NCBI RefSeq assembly: GCF_031979925.1
Contig: NZ_DALZFB010000002.1
Coordinates: 496,001-560,000, forward strand
DNA length: 64,000 nucleotides
Direction of reading: 5' to 3'
Source of the DNA: Pseudescherichia sp031979925
GTDB taxonomy: Bacteria; Pseudomonadota; Gammaproteobacteria; Enterobacterales; Enterobacteriaceae
Shown here piece after piece: positions 52,224 through 60,605 of the stretch. A model generated the notes under the pieces. That model saw only the letters and a list, made by a program, of their open reading frames with translations, was not told the origin of the DNA and did not search any database. Position numbers and translations under genes: made by a program. The number at the start of each line of letters is the position of its first letter. Within the stretch, counting starts at the first letter, position 1.

Positions 52224-52580
52224 ATGGCTCGCGTAAAACGTGGTGTAATTGCACGTGCACGTCACAAGAAAATTTTGAAACAAGCTAAAGGCTACTACGG
52301 TGCGCGTTCACGCGTATACCGCGTTGCCTTCCAGGCTGTTATCAAAGCTGGTCAGTACGCTTATCGTGACCGTCGTCAGAAAAAGCGTCAGTTCCGTCAA
52401 CTGTGGATTGCGCGTATCAACGCAGCAGCACGTCAGAACGGTATTTCTTACAGCAAATTCATCAACGGCCTGAAAAAAGCCTCTGTTGAAATCGACCGTA
52501 AGATCCTGGCTGACATCGCTGTATTCGACAAAGTGGCATTCTCTGCCCTGGTCGAAAAAGCGAAAGCAGCTCTGGCCTAA
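52224..52580 (+). CDS. rplT: RplT, 50S ribosomal protein L20
   Basis: The 118-residue protein is essentially identical to E. coli L20. The basic N-terminal extension (MARVKRGVIARARHKKILKQ) reaches into 23S rRNA, and the globular C-domain also acts as the repressor of the rpmI-rplT mRNA. ACAGGAGAGC precedes the ATG. A strong terminator follows. Confidence 0.98.
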   Translation: MARVKRGVIARARHKKILKQAKGYYGARSRVYRVAFQAVIKAGQYAYRDRRQKKRQFRQLWIARINAAARQNGISYSKFINGLKKASVEIDRKILADIAVFDKVAFSALVEKAKAALA

Positions 52581-52592
52581 GCCAGTTAGAGA

Positions 52593-52616
52593 GAGGGAGC
52601 CTGGCTCCCTCTTTTT
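52593..52616 (+). terminator. terminator behind rplT
   Basis: GAGGGAGC-CTG-GCTCCCTC is followed by five T residues. It ends most transcripts of the ribosomal protein unit before pheM. Confidence 0.85.
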
Positions 52617-52644
52617 ATTCCTTACCACACAAGGTAACGCAAGC

Positions 52645-52689
52645 ATGAATGCTGCTATTTTCCGCTTCTTTTTTTACTTTAGCACCTGA
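52645..52689 (+). CDS. pheM: PheM, phenylalanyl-tRNA synthetase leader peptide
   Basis: The 14-residue peptide [14 protein letters not shown] has five Phe codons, four of them in a short run. Stalling of ribosomes here under low charged tRNA-Phe favours the antiterminator upstream of pheST. The sequence matches the E. coli leader peptide as I recall it. AAGGTAACGC lies before the ATG. Confidence 0.96.
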
Positions 52690-52735
52690 TTCCAGGAGGC
52701 TTGCGCGTGAAAGAAGAAACGAAAAACAGCGCCAG

Positions 52736-52762
52736 AAAGCCTCCCCAGGGAGGCTTTTTTTA
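52736..52762 (+). terminator. pheST attenuator
   Basis: AAGCCTCCC and GGGAGGCTT enclose a two-base loop and run into seven T residues. An alternative partner GGAGGCTT lies at 52694-52701, just after the leader peptide stop, and could form the antiterminator. Confidence 0.9.
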
Positions 52763-52826
52763 TGCCTGTATGTAAAAAATATGAGATCACCATAACGGTG
52801 TCAGCACCGACATAATGAGGAAAACC

Positions 52827-53810
52827 ATGTCACATCTCGCAGAGCTGGTTGCCAGCGCCACGGCAGCCATTAACGAGGCTACAGATATTGCGGCATTAGA
52901 TAATGTACGCGTTGAATATCTGGGCAAAAAAGGGCAACTGACCCTTCAGATGACAACCCTGCGTGAGCTGCCGCCTGAAGAGCGTCCAGCCGCCGGTGCG
53001 GTGATTAACGAAGCCAAAGAGCAGGTGCAGCAAGCGCTGAACGCCCGCAAAGAGATGCTGGAGAGCGCCGCGCTGAACGCACGTCTGGCGGCGGAGACCA
53101 TCGATATCTCTCTGCCGGGCCGTCGCATTGAGAACGGCGGTCTGCATCCGGTTACCCGCACCATCGACCGCATTGAGAACTTCTTCGGCGAGCTGGGTTT
53201 TACCGTGGCAACCGGTCCGGAAATCGAAGACGACTACCACAACTTTGATGCTCTGAACATTCCAGGTCACCACCCGGCACGCGCCGACCACGATACCTTC
53301 TGGTTCGATGCTACCCGCCTGCTGCGTACCCAAACTTCCGGGGTGCAGATCCGCACCATGGAGAACCAGCAGCCGCCGATCCGCATTATTGCCCCGGGCC
53401 GCGTCTATCGTAACGACTACGATCAGACCCACACTCCAATGTTTCACCAGATGGAAGGGCTGATCGTCGATAAAAACATCAGCTTTACCAACCTGAAAGG
53501 AACCCTGCACGACTTCCTGAACAACTTCTTTGAGGAAGATCTGCAGGTACGTTTCCGTCCTTCCTACTTCCCATTTACCGAGCCTTCCGCTGAAGTGGAC
53601 GTAATGGGTAAAAACGGTAAATGGCTCGAAGTGCTGGGCTGCGGTATGGTGCACCCGAACGTACTGCGCAACGTGGGCATCGATCCAGAGGTGTACTCTG
53701 GCTTCGCGTTCGGCATGGGGATGGAGCGCCTGACTATGCTGCGCTATGGCGTGACCGACTTACGCGCATTCTTCGAAAACGATTTGCGTTTCCTCAAACA
53801 GTTTAAATAA
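52827..53810 (+). CDS. pheS: PheS, phenylalanyl-tRNA synthetase alpha subunit
   Basis: The 327-residue catalytic subunit of the alpha2-beta2 enzyme equals the E. coli length. An N-terminal coiled coil is followed by the class II core: motif 2 in PGRVYRNDYDQTHTPMFHQMEG and motif 3 in GFAFGMGMERLTMLRYG. The ATG at 52827 follows ATGAGGA; four upstream codons are open but not family-supported. pheT follows after 15 bases. Confidence 0.98.
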   Translation: MSHLAELVASATAAINEATDIAALDNVRVEYLGKKGQLTLQMTTLRELPPEERPAAGAVINEAKEQVQQALNARKEMLESAALNARLAAETIDISLPGRRIENGGLHPVTRTIDRIENFFGELGFTVATGPEIEDDYHNFDALNIPGHHPARADHDTFWFDATRLLRTQTSGVQIRTMENQQPPIRIIAPGRVYRNDYDQTHTPMFHQMEGLIVDKNISFTNLKGTLHDFLNNFFEEDLQVRFRPSYFPFTEPSAEVDVMGKNGKWLEVLGCGMVHPNVLRNVGIDPEVYSGFAFGMGMERLTMLRYGVTDLRAFFENDLRFLKQFK

Positions 53811-53825
53811 AGGCAGGAAAAAATA

Positions 53826-56213
53826 ATGAAATTCAGTGAACTGTGGTTACGTGAATGGGTTAACCCGGCGGTCGACAGCGACGCGCTCTCCGATCAAATT
53901 ACGATGGCAGGCCTGGAAGTAGACGGCGTTGACGCCGTGGCCGGCAGCTTTAACGGCGTTGTGGTGGGCGAAGTGGTCGAGTGCGGCCAGCATCCGAACG
54001 CGGACAAGCTGCGGGTAACCAAGGTTAACGTCGGCGGCGAACGCCTGCTCGATATCGTCTGCGGTGCGCCAAACTGCCGCCAGGGGCTGAAGGTGGCCGT
54101 GGCGACCATCGGCGCGGTACTGCCGGGCGATTTTAAAATTAAAGCTGCCAAGCTGCGCGGCGAGCCGTCCGAAGGGATGCTCTGCTCCTTCTCCGAGCTG
54201 GGTATTTCCGACGATCACAGCGGGATTATCGAACTGCCGGCGGATGCGCCGATCGGCACCGATATTCGCGACTACCTCAAGCTCGACGATAACACCATCG
54301 AGATCAGCGTAACGCCGAACCGTGCCGACTGCCTGGGTATTATCGGCGTGGCCCGCGACGTTGCCGTGCTGAACAAGCTGCCGCTGACCGAGCCAGAGAT
54401 GGCGCCGGTGGCCGCAACGATTAACGATACGCTGCCTATCCGCGTTGAAGCCGCCGATGCCTGTCCGCGCTATCTGGGCCGCGTGGTCAAGGGTATCGAC
54501 GTCACCGCACCAACCCCGCTGTGGATGCGTGAGAAGCTGCGCCGCTGCGGCATCCGCTCTATTGACGCGGTTGTGGACGTGACTAACTTTGTTCTGCTGG
54601 AGCTGGGTCAGCCGATGCACGCCTTCGATCTGGGCCGCATTGAGGGCGGGATCGTCGTGCGTATGGCAAAAGAGAGTGAGACGCTGGTCCTGCTCGACGG
54701 TAGCGAAGCGAAGTTGCAGTCCGATACGCTAGTGATCGCTGACCATAACAAAGCGCTGGCGATGGGCGGTATCTTCGGTGGCGAACACTCGGGCGTAAAT
54801 GGGGAAACCCAGGATGTGCTGCTGGAGTGCGCCTTCTTTAGCCCGCTCTCCATCACCGGTCGCGCCCGTCGTCACGGTCTGCACACCGATGCCTCCCATC
54901 GCTACGAGCGCGGTGTCGATCCGGCGCTGCAGTATAAAGCGATGGAGCGTGCGACCCGCCTGCTGCTGGATATCTGCGGCGGCGAAGCCGGTCCGGTTAT
55001 CGATGTGACTCACGACGCCGCACTGCCGAAGCGCGCAACCATCACCCTGCGCCGCAGCAAGCTGGATCGCCTGATCGGCCACCACATTGCCGACGAGCAG
55101 GTCAGCGATATTCTGCGCCGTCTGGGCTGTGAGGTGACCGAAGGTCAGGACCAGTGGCAGGCAGTTGCGCCAGCCTGGCGTTTCGATATGGAGATCGAGG
55201 AGGACCTGGTCGAAGAGGTTGCGCGCGTCTACGGCTACAACAGCATCCCTGATGAGCCGGTACAGGCGGGTCTGATCATGGGCAGCCACCGCGAAGCGGA
55301 TCTGTCGATGAAGCGGGTGAAAACCATGCTTATCGACAAAGGCTACCAGGAGGTGATCACCTACAGCTTCGTGGATCCGAAACTGCAGCAGCTGATCCAT
55401 CCGGGCGAAGAAGCGTTGATCCTGCCAAGCCCGATCTCCAGCGAAATGTCGGCCATGCGCCTGTCGCTGCTGACCGGTCTGCTGGGTACGGTGGTCTATA
55501 ACCAGAACCGTCAGCAGAGCCGCGTACGCATTTTTGAAACCGGGCTGCGCTTTGTACCTGATACGCAGGCGAATCTGGGGATCCGTCAGGATGTGATGCT
55601 GGCCGGAGTTATTACCGGAAGTCGCTATGAAGAGCACTGGAACCTGGCAAAAGAGAGCGTCGATTTCTATGATTTAAAAGGCGATCTGGAATCCGTTCTA
55701 GATCTGACCGGCAAGCTGGCTGACGTTCAGTTTAAAGCTGAAGCCAATCCGGCGCTGCACCCAGGCCAGTCCGCCGCGATTTATCTGAAAGGCGAACGTA
55801 TTGGTTTTATTGGGGTTGTGCATCCTGAGCTGGAACGTAAACTGGATCTTAACGGCCGGACACTGGTGTTTGAGATTGAGTGGAACGCCATCGCAGACCG
55901 TGTGATTTCGCAGGCGCGGGAGGTTTCACGCTTCCCGGCAAACCGTCGTGATATCGCGGTTGTGGTCGCGGAAAACGTCCCTGCAGCAGATGTTTTGGCT
56001 GAGTGTAAGAAAGTTGGCGTAAATCAGGTAGTTGGCGTAAACTTGTTTGATGTGTACCGCGGCAAGGGCGTAGCAGAGGGCTATAAGAGCCTCGCTATCA
56101 CCCTGATCCTTCAGGATACCGGCCGTACACTCGAAGAAGAGGAGATTGCCGCTACCGTTGCCAGATGTGTAGAGGCATTGAAAGAGCGATTCCAGGCATC
56201 ATTGAGGGATTGA
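53826..56213 (+). CDS. pheT: PheT, phenylalanyl-tRNA synthetase beta subunit
   Basis: The 795-residue protein equals E. coli PheT. It contains an OB-fold tRNA-binding domain (VGEVVECGQHPNADKLRV), the B3/B4 editing region, the B5 domain, and a C-terminal ferredoxin-like anticodon-binding domain (EVSRFPANRRDIAVVV). AGGCAGGAAAAAATA precedes the ATG. Its end is nearly continuous with ihfA, four bases downstream. Confidence 0.98.
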   Translation: MKFSELWLREWVNPAVDSDALSDQITMAGLEVDGVDAVAGSFNGVVVGEVVECGQHPNADKLRVTKVNVGGERLLDIVCGAPNCRQGLKVAVATIGAVLPGDFKIKAAKLRGEPSEGMLCSFSELGISDDHSGIIELPADAPIGTDIRDYLKLDDNTIEISVTPNRADCLGIIGVARDVAVLNKLPLTEPEMAPVAATINDTLPIRVEAADACPRYLGRVVKGIDVTAPTPLWMREKLRRCGIRSIDAVVDVTNFVLLELGQPMHAFDLGRIEGGIVVRMAKESETLVLLDGSEAKLQSDTLVIADHNKALAMGGIFGGEHSGVNGETQDVLLECAFFSPLSITGRARRHGLHTDASHRYERGVDPALQYKAMERATRLLLDICGGEAGPVIDVTHDAALPKRATITLRRSKLDRLIGHHIADEQVSDILRRLGCEVTEGQDQWQAVAPAWRFDMEIEEDLVEEVARVYGYNSIPDEPVQAGLIMGSHREADLSMKRVKTMLIDKGYQEVITYSFVDPKLQQLIHPGEEALILPSPISSEMSAMRLSLLTGLLGTVVYNQNRQQSRVRIFETGLRFVPDTQANLGIRQDVMLAGVITGSRYEEHWNLAKESVDFYDLKGDLESVLDLTGKLADVQFKAEANPALHPGQSAAIYLKGERIGFIGVVHPELERKLDLNGRTLVFEIEWNAIADRVISQAREVSRFPANRRDIAVVVAENVPAADVLAECKKVGVNQVVGVNLFDVYRGKGVAEGYKSLAITLILQDTGRTLEEEEIAATVARCVEALKERFQASLRD

Positions 56214-56217
56214 ACCT

Positions 56218-56517
56218 ATGGCGCTTACAAAAGCTGAAATGTCAGAATATCTGTTTGATAAGCTTGGGCTTAGCAAACGGGATGCCAAAGAGCTGGTAGA
56301 GCTATTTTTCGAAGAGATCCGTCGCGCTCTGGAAAATGGTGAGCAGGTAAAACTCTCCGGTTTTGGTAACTTTGATCTGCGTGATAAGAATCAACGCCCG
56401 GGACGTAACCCGAAAACGGGCGAGGATATTCCCATTACAGCCCGGCGCGTGGTGACCTTCAGACCCGGTCAGAAGCTAAAAAGCCGTGTCGAAAACGCTT
56501 CGCCCAAAGCAGAGTAA
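56218..56517 (+). CDS. ihfA: IhfA, integration host factor alpha subunit
   Basis: The 99-residue DNA-bending protein forms a heterodimer with IhfB. The beta-arm that enters the minor groove carries the conserved Pro in GRNPKTGEDIPITARRVV. The length and nearly all residues equal E. coli. The start lies four bases behind pheT, and its binding site lies within pheT. A strong terminator follows. Confidence 0.98.
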   Translation: MALTKAEMSEYLFDKLGLSKRDAKELVELFFEEIRRALENGEQVKLSGFGNFDLRDKNQRPGRNPKTGEDIPITARRVVTFRPGQKLKSRVENASPKAE

Positions 56518-56529
56518 TCTGAACTAATC

Positions 56530-56555
56530 AAAAAGGCCGCCTGTGCGGCCTTTTT
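56530..56555 (+). terminator. Rho-independent terminator of ihfA
   Basis: AAAAAGGCCGC-CTGT-GCGGCCTTTTTT is a near-perfect hairpin with a T run, placed 12 bases after the ihfA stop. Confidence 0.92.
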
Positions 56556-56618
56556 TCTTTTCACTCACCGCTCGGCATTTTAAAATCAACCCTCATGACG
56601 TAAAGCAGGATGGATCCG

Positions 56619-57599
56619 ATGCTAGCTCTTGCTCACCTACAGACCCGTCGCCACGCCCGCTGGCTTGGCGGACTCTCACTGCTTCTGCTGCTGGCTATTG
56701 TGATTAGCCTCTGTGCGGGCGATCAATGGATTGCGCCCGGCGACTGGCTAAGCCCGCGCGGGCAGCTCTTCGTTTGGCAAATCCGTCTGCCCCGTACCCT
56801 TGCGGTGGTGCTGGTCGGGGCGGCACTGGCGCTCTGCGGCACCCTGATGCAGGCGCTGTTTGAAAACCCGCTGGCGGAGCCTGGGCTGCTTGGCGTCTCT
56901 AACGGCGCGGGCGTCGGCCTGATTACCGCCGTCATGCTGGGGCAGGGGGCGCTGCCTGTCTGGGCGCTCGGCCTGTGCGCCATTGCCGGGGCGCTGATGA
57001 TCACCCTTATTCTGCTGCACTTCGCCCGCCGTCATCTCTCCATCAGCCGTTTATTGCTGGCGGGCGTTGCGCTGGGCATTATTTGTAGCGCGCTGATGAC
57101 GTGGGCCATCTACTTCTCGACCTCATTCGACCTCCGCCAGCTCATGTACTGGATGATGGGCGGGTTTGGCGGCGTTGACTGGCAGCAGGGTTGGCTGATG
57201 CTGGCTTTGCTGCCGGTAATGGGATGGGTCTGCATGCAGTCGCAGCCGCTCAATATGCTGGCGCTGGGGGAGACCTCTGCACGTCAGCTGGGCCTGCCGC
57301 TGTGGTTCTGGCGCAACATCCTGGTGGTTGCCACCGGCTGGATGGTGGGCGTCAGCGTCGCGCTGGCTGGATCGATCGGTTTTATCGGCCTGGTGATCCC
57401 CCATATTCTGCGCCTCTGTGGCCTGACCGATCACCGCGTGCTGCTGCCCGGTTGTGCGCTGGCAGGGGCGACCGCGCTGCTGTTTGCCGACGTTGTCGCC
57501 CGTCAGGCGCTCAATGCGGCGGAGCTACCCATCGGCGTGGTGACCGCAACGCTAGGCGCACCGGTGTTTATCTGGCTGCTGCTGAAGGCAGCCAGATAG
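56619..57599 (+). CDS. btuC: BtuC, vitamin B12 ABC transporter permease
   Basis: The 326-residue inner-membrane permease forms a dimer with about ten helices per subunit and works with BtuD and the periplasmic BtuF. The family blocks RLPRTLAVVLVGAALALCG, LFENPLAEPGLLGVSNGAG and the coupling region VAVAL-like GSIGFIGLVIPHILRL are intact. The ATG at 56619 was chosen because the AGGA site would directly abut the one at 56610. The length equals E. coli. Confidence 0.97.
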   Translation: MLALAHLQTRRHARWLGGLSLLLLLAIVISLCAGDQWIAPGDWLSPRGQLFVWQIRLPRTLAVVLVGAALALCGTLMQALFENPLAEPGLLGVSNGAGVGLITAVMLGQGALPVWALGLCAIAGALMITLILLHFARRHLSISRLLLAGVALGIICSALMTWAIYFSTSFDLRQLMYWMMGGFGGVDWQQGWLMLALLPVMGWVCMQSQPLNMLALGETSARQLGLPLWFWRNILVVATGWMVGVSVALAGSIGFIGLVIPHILRLCGLTDHRVLLPGCALAGATALLFADVVARQALNAAELPIGVVTATLGAPVFIWLLLKAAR

Positions 57600-57740
57600 C
57601 AGCGTTAACGCACCGCACTTAACTCCCTCTTGCTAAGAAACTTTTAGTATAAAATTGCGGATGAATGCACGCCGTCTTATTGTCTATTATTAAAGGCCGG
57701 CGACTGAACCGGTGGCGCGTTTGATAACCAAGGGGAAGCT

Positions 57741-58292
57741 ATGCAACACGATATTCTGAACACTGACGTGACGACAATTGATGGTGAGAAAACCACGCTT
57801 GCAGATTACCAGGGCAAGGTGCTGCTGGTGGTCAACGTAGCGTCAAAATGCGGCCTGACGGCGCAGTATGAGCAGCTGGAGAACATTCAAAAAGCCTGGG
57901 CGAAAGACGGTTTCGTGGTGCTCGGCTTTCCCTGCAACCAGTTTTTAGGCCAGGAGCCAGGCAGTGAAGAGGAGATTAAAACCTTCTGCAGCACGACCTA
58001 TGGCGTCACCTTCCCGATGTTCAGCAAAATTGACGTTAACGGCGAGAACCGTCATCCGCTCTATCAGAAGCTGATTGCCGCCGCACCCACTGCCGTCGCG
58101 CCGGAGAAGAGCGGATTTTACGAGCGCCTTGCCAGCAAAGGCCGTGCTCCGCTCTATCCTGACGATATTCTCTGGAACTTTGAAAAATTCCTGATTGGTC
58201 GTGATGGAGAGGTCGTTCAGCGTTTTGCGCCGGACATGACGCCGGAAGATCCTATCGTGATGGAAGCCATCAAGCTGGCGTTAGCAAAATAG
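57741..58292 (+). CDS. btuE: BtuE, glutathione/thioredoxin peroxidase
   Basis: The 183-residue thiol peroxidase equals E. coli BtuE. The catalytic Cys lies in ASKCGLTAQYEQLE, replacing the selenocysteine of animal enzymes; the partner Gln is in GFPCNQFLGQEPG and Trp in DILWNFEKFLIG. It is not required for B12 uptake despite its place in the btuCED unit. A 141-base gap separates it from btuC, and its stop overlaps the btuD start by one base. Confidence 0.97.
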   Translation: MQHDILNTDVTTIDGEKTTLADYQGKVLLVVNVASKCGLTAQYEQLENIQKAWAKDGFVVLGFPCNQFLGQEPGSEEEIKTFCSTTYGVTFPMFSKIDVNGENRHPLYQKLIAAAPTAVAPEKSGFYERLASKGRAPLYPDDILWNFEKFLIGRDGEVVQRFAPDMTPEDPIVMEAIKLALAK

Positions 58293-59041
58293 TGAACGCA
58301 TTGATGGCGCTACAGGATGTAGCGGAGTCTGGCAGGCTGGGGCCGGTCACGGCCACGGTCAATGCCGGTGAAATCCTGCATCTGGTGGGGCCAAACGGTG
58401 CCGGGAAAAGTACCCTGCTGGCACGCATGTCAGGGTTGGCGAGCGGGCCGGGAAGCATCATGCTAAACGGCAAACCGCTGGATACCTGGCATGCGACCGC
58501 GTTGGCCCGGCGTCGCGCTTACCTTACCCAGCTGCAACATCCGCCTTTTGCCATGCCGGTCTGGCACTACCTGACGCTGCACCAGCCCGATCGTAAGCAT
58601 ACTGAACTGCTGCATGACGTTGCCGGTGCGCTGGGACTGGAGGATAAGCTCGGGCGCACGGCGAACCAGCTTTCAGGCGGGGAGTGGCAGCGGGTGCGTC
58701 TGGCGGCGGTGGTTCTGCAGATCCATCCGGCCGGTAACCCAGAGGGAGAGCTACTGCTGCTGGATGAGCCGATGAACAGCCTGGACGTTGCCCAGCAGGC
58801 GGCGCTCGATCGCCTGCTTAGCGCGCTCTATCGGGCAGGTATTACCGTGGTGATGAGCAGCCACGATCTCAACCATACTCTGCGTCATGCCCACCAGGCA
58901 TGGCTGCTGCGTAACGGTAAGCTGATAGCCAGCGGCCCACGTGATAGCGTGCTAACGCCGGCAAGGCTGGCCGAGGCCTACGGTATGCCTTTTCGTCGCC
59001 TTGACGTAGAGGGGCACAGCGTACTTATTTCTACACTGTAA
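58292..59041 (+). CDS. btuD: BtuD, vitamin B12 ABC transporter ATPase
   Basis: The 249-residue ATPase has Walker A GPNGAGKST, the ABC signature LSGGEWQRV and Walker B LLLLDEP. It powers BtuC. The start is GTG at 58292, overlapping the btuE stop (TAGTG) by one base, and gives the E. coli length; the ATG four codons later is a possible alternative. Translation is likely coupled to btuE. Confidence 0.95.
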   Translation: MNALMALQDVAESGRLGPVTATVNAGEILHLVGPNGAGKSTLLARMSGLASGPGSIMLNGKPLDTWHATALARRRAYLTQLQHPPFAMPVWHYLTLHQPDRKHTELLHDVAGALGLEDKLGRTANQLSGGEWQRVRLAAVVLQIHPAGNPEGELLLLDEPMNSLDVAQQAALDRLLSALYRAGITVVMSSHDLNHTLRHAHQAWLLRNGKLIASGPRDSVLTPARLAEAYGMPFRRLDVEGHSVLISTL

Positions 59042-59118
59042 ACGCATAGCATATTGCGCGGCGCTTTCCCGCCACGCTAAATTACTGGAAAAATAATAGA
59101 GCAGAGGATCAGCCCTGA

Positions 59119-59583
59119 ATGCGCCTATGGTTTCTTTTCGCCACCGTGCTTTTTTTAGCAGGGTGCAGCCACCACCGGGCTCCACCGCCGAATCCACGGC
59201 TGGCGGACTCGATCACCGTTATCGCGAATCTTAACGATCAGCTCAGCCACTGGCGGGGCACACCGTATCGTTACGGTGGTATGAGCCGGGGCGGCATAGA
59301 CTGCTCTGGGTTTGTGCTGATGACCTTCCGGGATCGGTTCGATCTCCGTCTGCCTCGCGAGACGCGTCAGCAGGCAAAGGTGGGAACAGAAATTGATAAA
59401 GATGAACTGTTACCTGGGGATCTGGTCTTCTTCAAAACCGGCTCCGGCGACAGCGGTCTGCACGTTGGGATCTACGATACCGATAACCAGTTTATTCACG
59501 CCTCCACCAGCCGGGGGGTAATGAGGTCTTCTCTCGATAACGTCTACTGGCGTAAAAAGTTCTGGCAGGCGCGAAGAATTTAA
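59119..59583 (+). CDS. nlpC: NlpC, lipoprotein of the NlpC/P60 peptidase family
   Basis: The 154-residue lipoprotein has a signal peptide with lipobox LAGC (Cys15) and an NlpC/P60 domain. The catalytic Cys lies in GGIDCSGFVLMTF and the His in SGLHVGIYD, with a further His in FIHASTSRG. It is a putative murein endopeptidase. The length equals E. coli NlpC. It follows btuD after 77 bases. Confidence 0.96.
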   Translation: MRLWFLFATVLFLAGCSHHRAPPPNPRLADSITVIANLNDQLSHWRGTPYRYGGMSRGGIDCSGFVLMTFRDRFDLRLPRETRQQAKVGTEIDKDELLPGDLVFFKTGSGDSGLHVGIYDTDNQFIHASTSRGVMRSSLDNVYWRKKFWQARRI

Positions 59584-59828
59584 TTTTTCCGCCATATTAT
59601 GGAAACGGGGTCATAACATGGCTCCGTTTTGTTTTTGCATAACGTAACATTTCCACACGTTGAAAAATATTTACTCAATATATTAATGCTTACTAATTAG
59701 GCAGCTGATAATTATCAACTATCGTACTAATTTATAATGCCCGACTGGCAATTATCTTCCTCCCAGGATAACCTTAATTATTGGCAAGGGACCGTCTAAA
59801 ATTATTTTGGGATCGTGGAGCAGAAACA

Positions 59829-60542
59829 ATGATTGTATCGCTCGACAATGTCTGGCGCTCTGAACTGCTATTCAACCCGGCGCGTGATGCGCAGGGTAGG
59901 CTTCAGGGGCTTGAGATTGTCGTTAATTTTATTGGTATAGACCCCGACGTGCGCATTCCCGCAGAGCTTGTGCTGCCGCGCCTGACGTCGCAGCAGGCTA
60001 TTGCGCTGTTTAACGAACAGCTGGAGCTGATTGACGCCTGCCAGCTCTTTTTTATTCAGCATCATCTTATAGCATGGATCAATATTAACCCGGTTATTGC
60101 TGGTGCACTTTTAATGGATGAAAAGCTGGCCGCTTCGGTAAATCGTTTCCCCTTTATTGAATTTACTCTCAATGAAAATTACCCGCAGTTAAACAGGGGA
60201 AATGAGAATCCGTTACTGGTGCAGTTGGCTAATCGTTATTCTTTAGTGCTGGCTAATTTTGGGGCAGGAGTGGCGTCGACCCGGGCCATATTTGATGGTC
60301 TTTTCACGCGTGTTGCGCTGGATAAAAACTTTGTTAATCAGCGTCTCAGAGCGCGATCGTTTCAGCCATTTATGCAAGCTATTGTTAGCCAGGTAAAACC
60401 CTACTGCCGCTCAATGATGATTGCAGGCATAGACAGCGAACAGGCGCTAAAGAAAGTGACGCCGTTTGCCTTTAGCGCGATGCAGGGACGTCTGTGGCCG
60501 CCGGTGCCTCCGCAGCAGGTTACCCAACTGGTGCAGGGATAA
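59829..60542 (+). CDS. ydiV: YdiV, EAL-like anti-FlhDC factor
   Basis: The 237-residue protein matches E. coli YdiV in length. It has the EAL fold, but its first block lacks the canonical EAL catalytic signature, so it should not hydrolyse cyclic-di-GMP. In Salmonella and E. coli it binds FlhD, prevents FlhD4C2 from activating flagellar genes, and targets it to ClpXP. Blocks such as LFNEQLELI, FIEFTLNENYPQLN and AIFDGLFTRVALDK are conserved. The ATG at 59829 follows GGAGCAGAAACA; an upstream open extension of 16 codons is not family-like. Confidence 0.93.
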   Translation: MIVSLDNVWRSELLFNPARDAQGRLQGLEIVVNFIGIDPDVRIPAELVLPRLTSQQAIALFNEQLELIDACQLFFIQHHLIAWININPVIAGALLMDEKLAASVNRFPFIEFTLNENYPQLNRGNENPLLVQLANRYSLVLANFGAGVASTRAIFDGLFTRVALDKNFVNQRLRARSFQPFMQAIVSQVKPYCRSMMIAGIDSEQALKKVTPFAFSAMQGRLWPPVPPQQVTQLVQG

Positions 60543-60605
60543 CCGCGCACTCTGCCAGTGTTTATTCCTCCCGATACCTTCTACACTACAGGAAGAGGAG
60601 GAACC

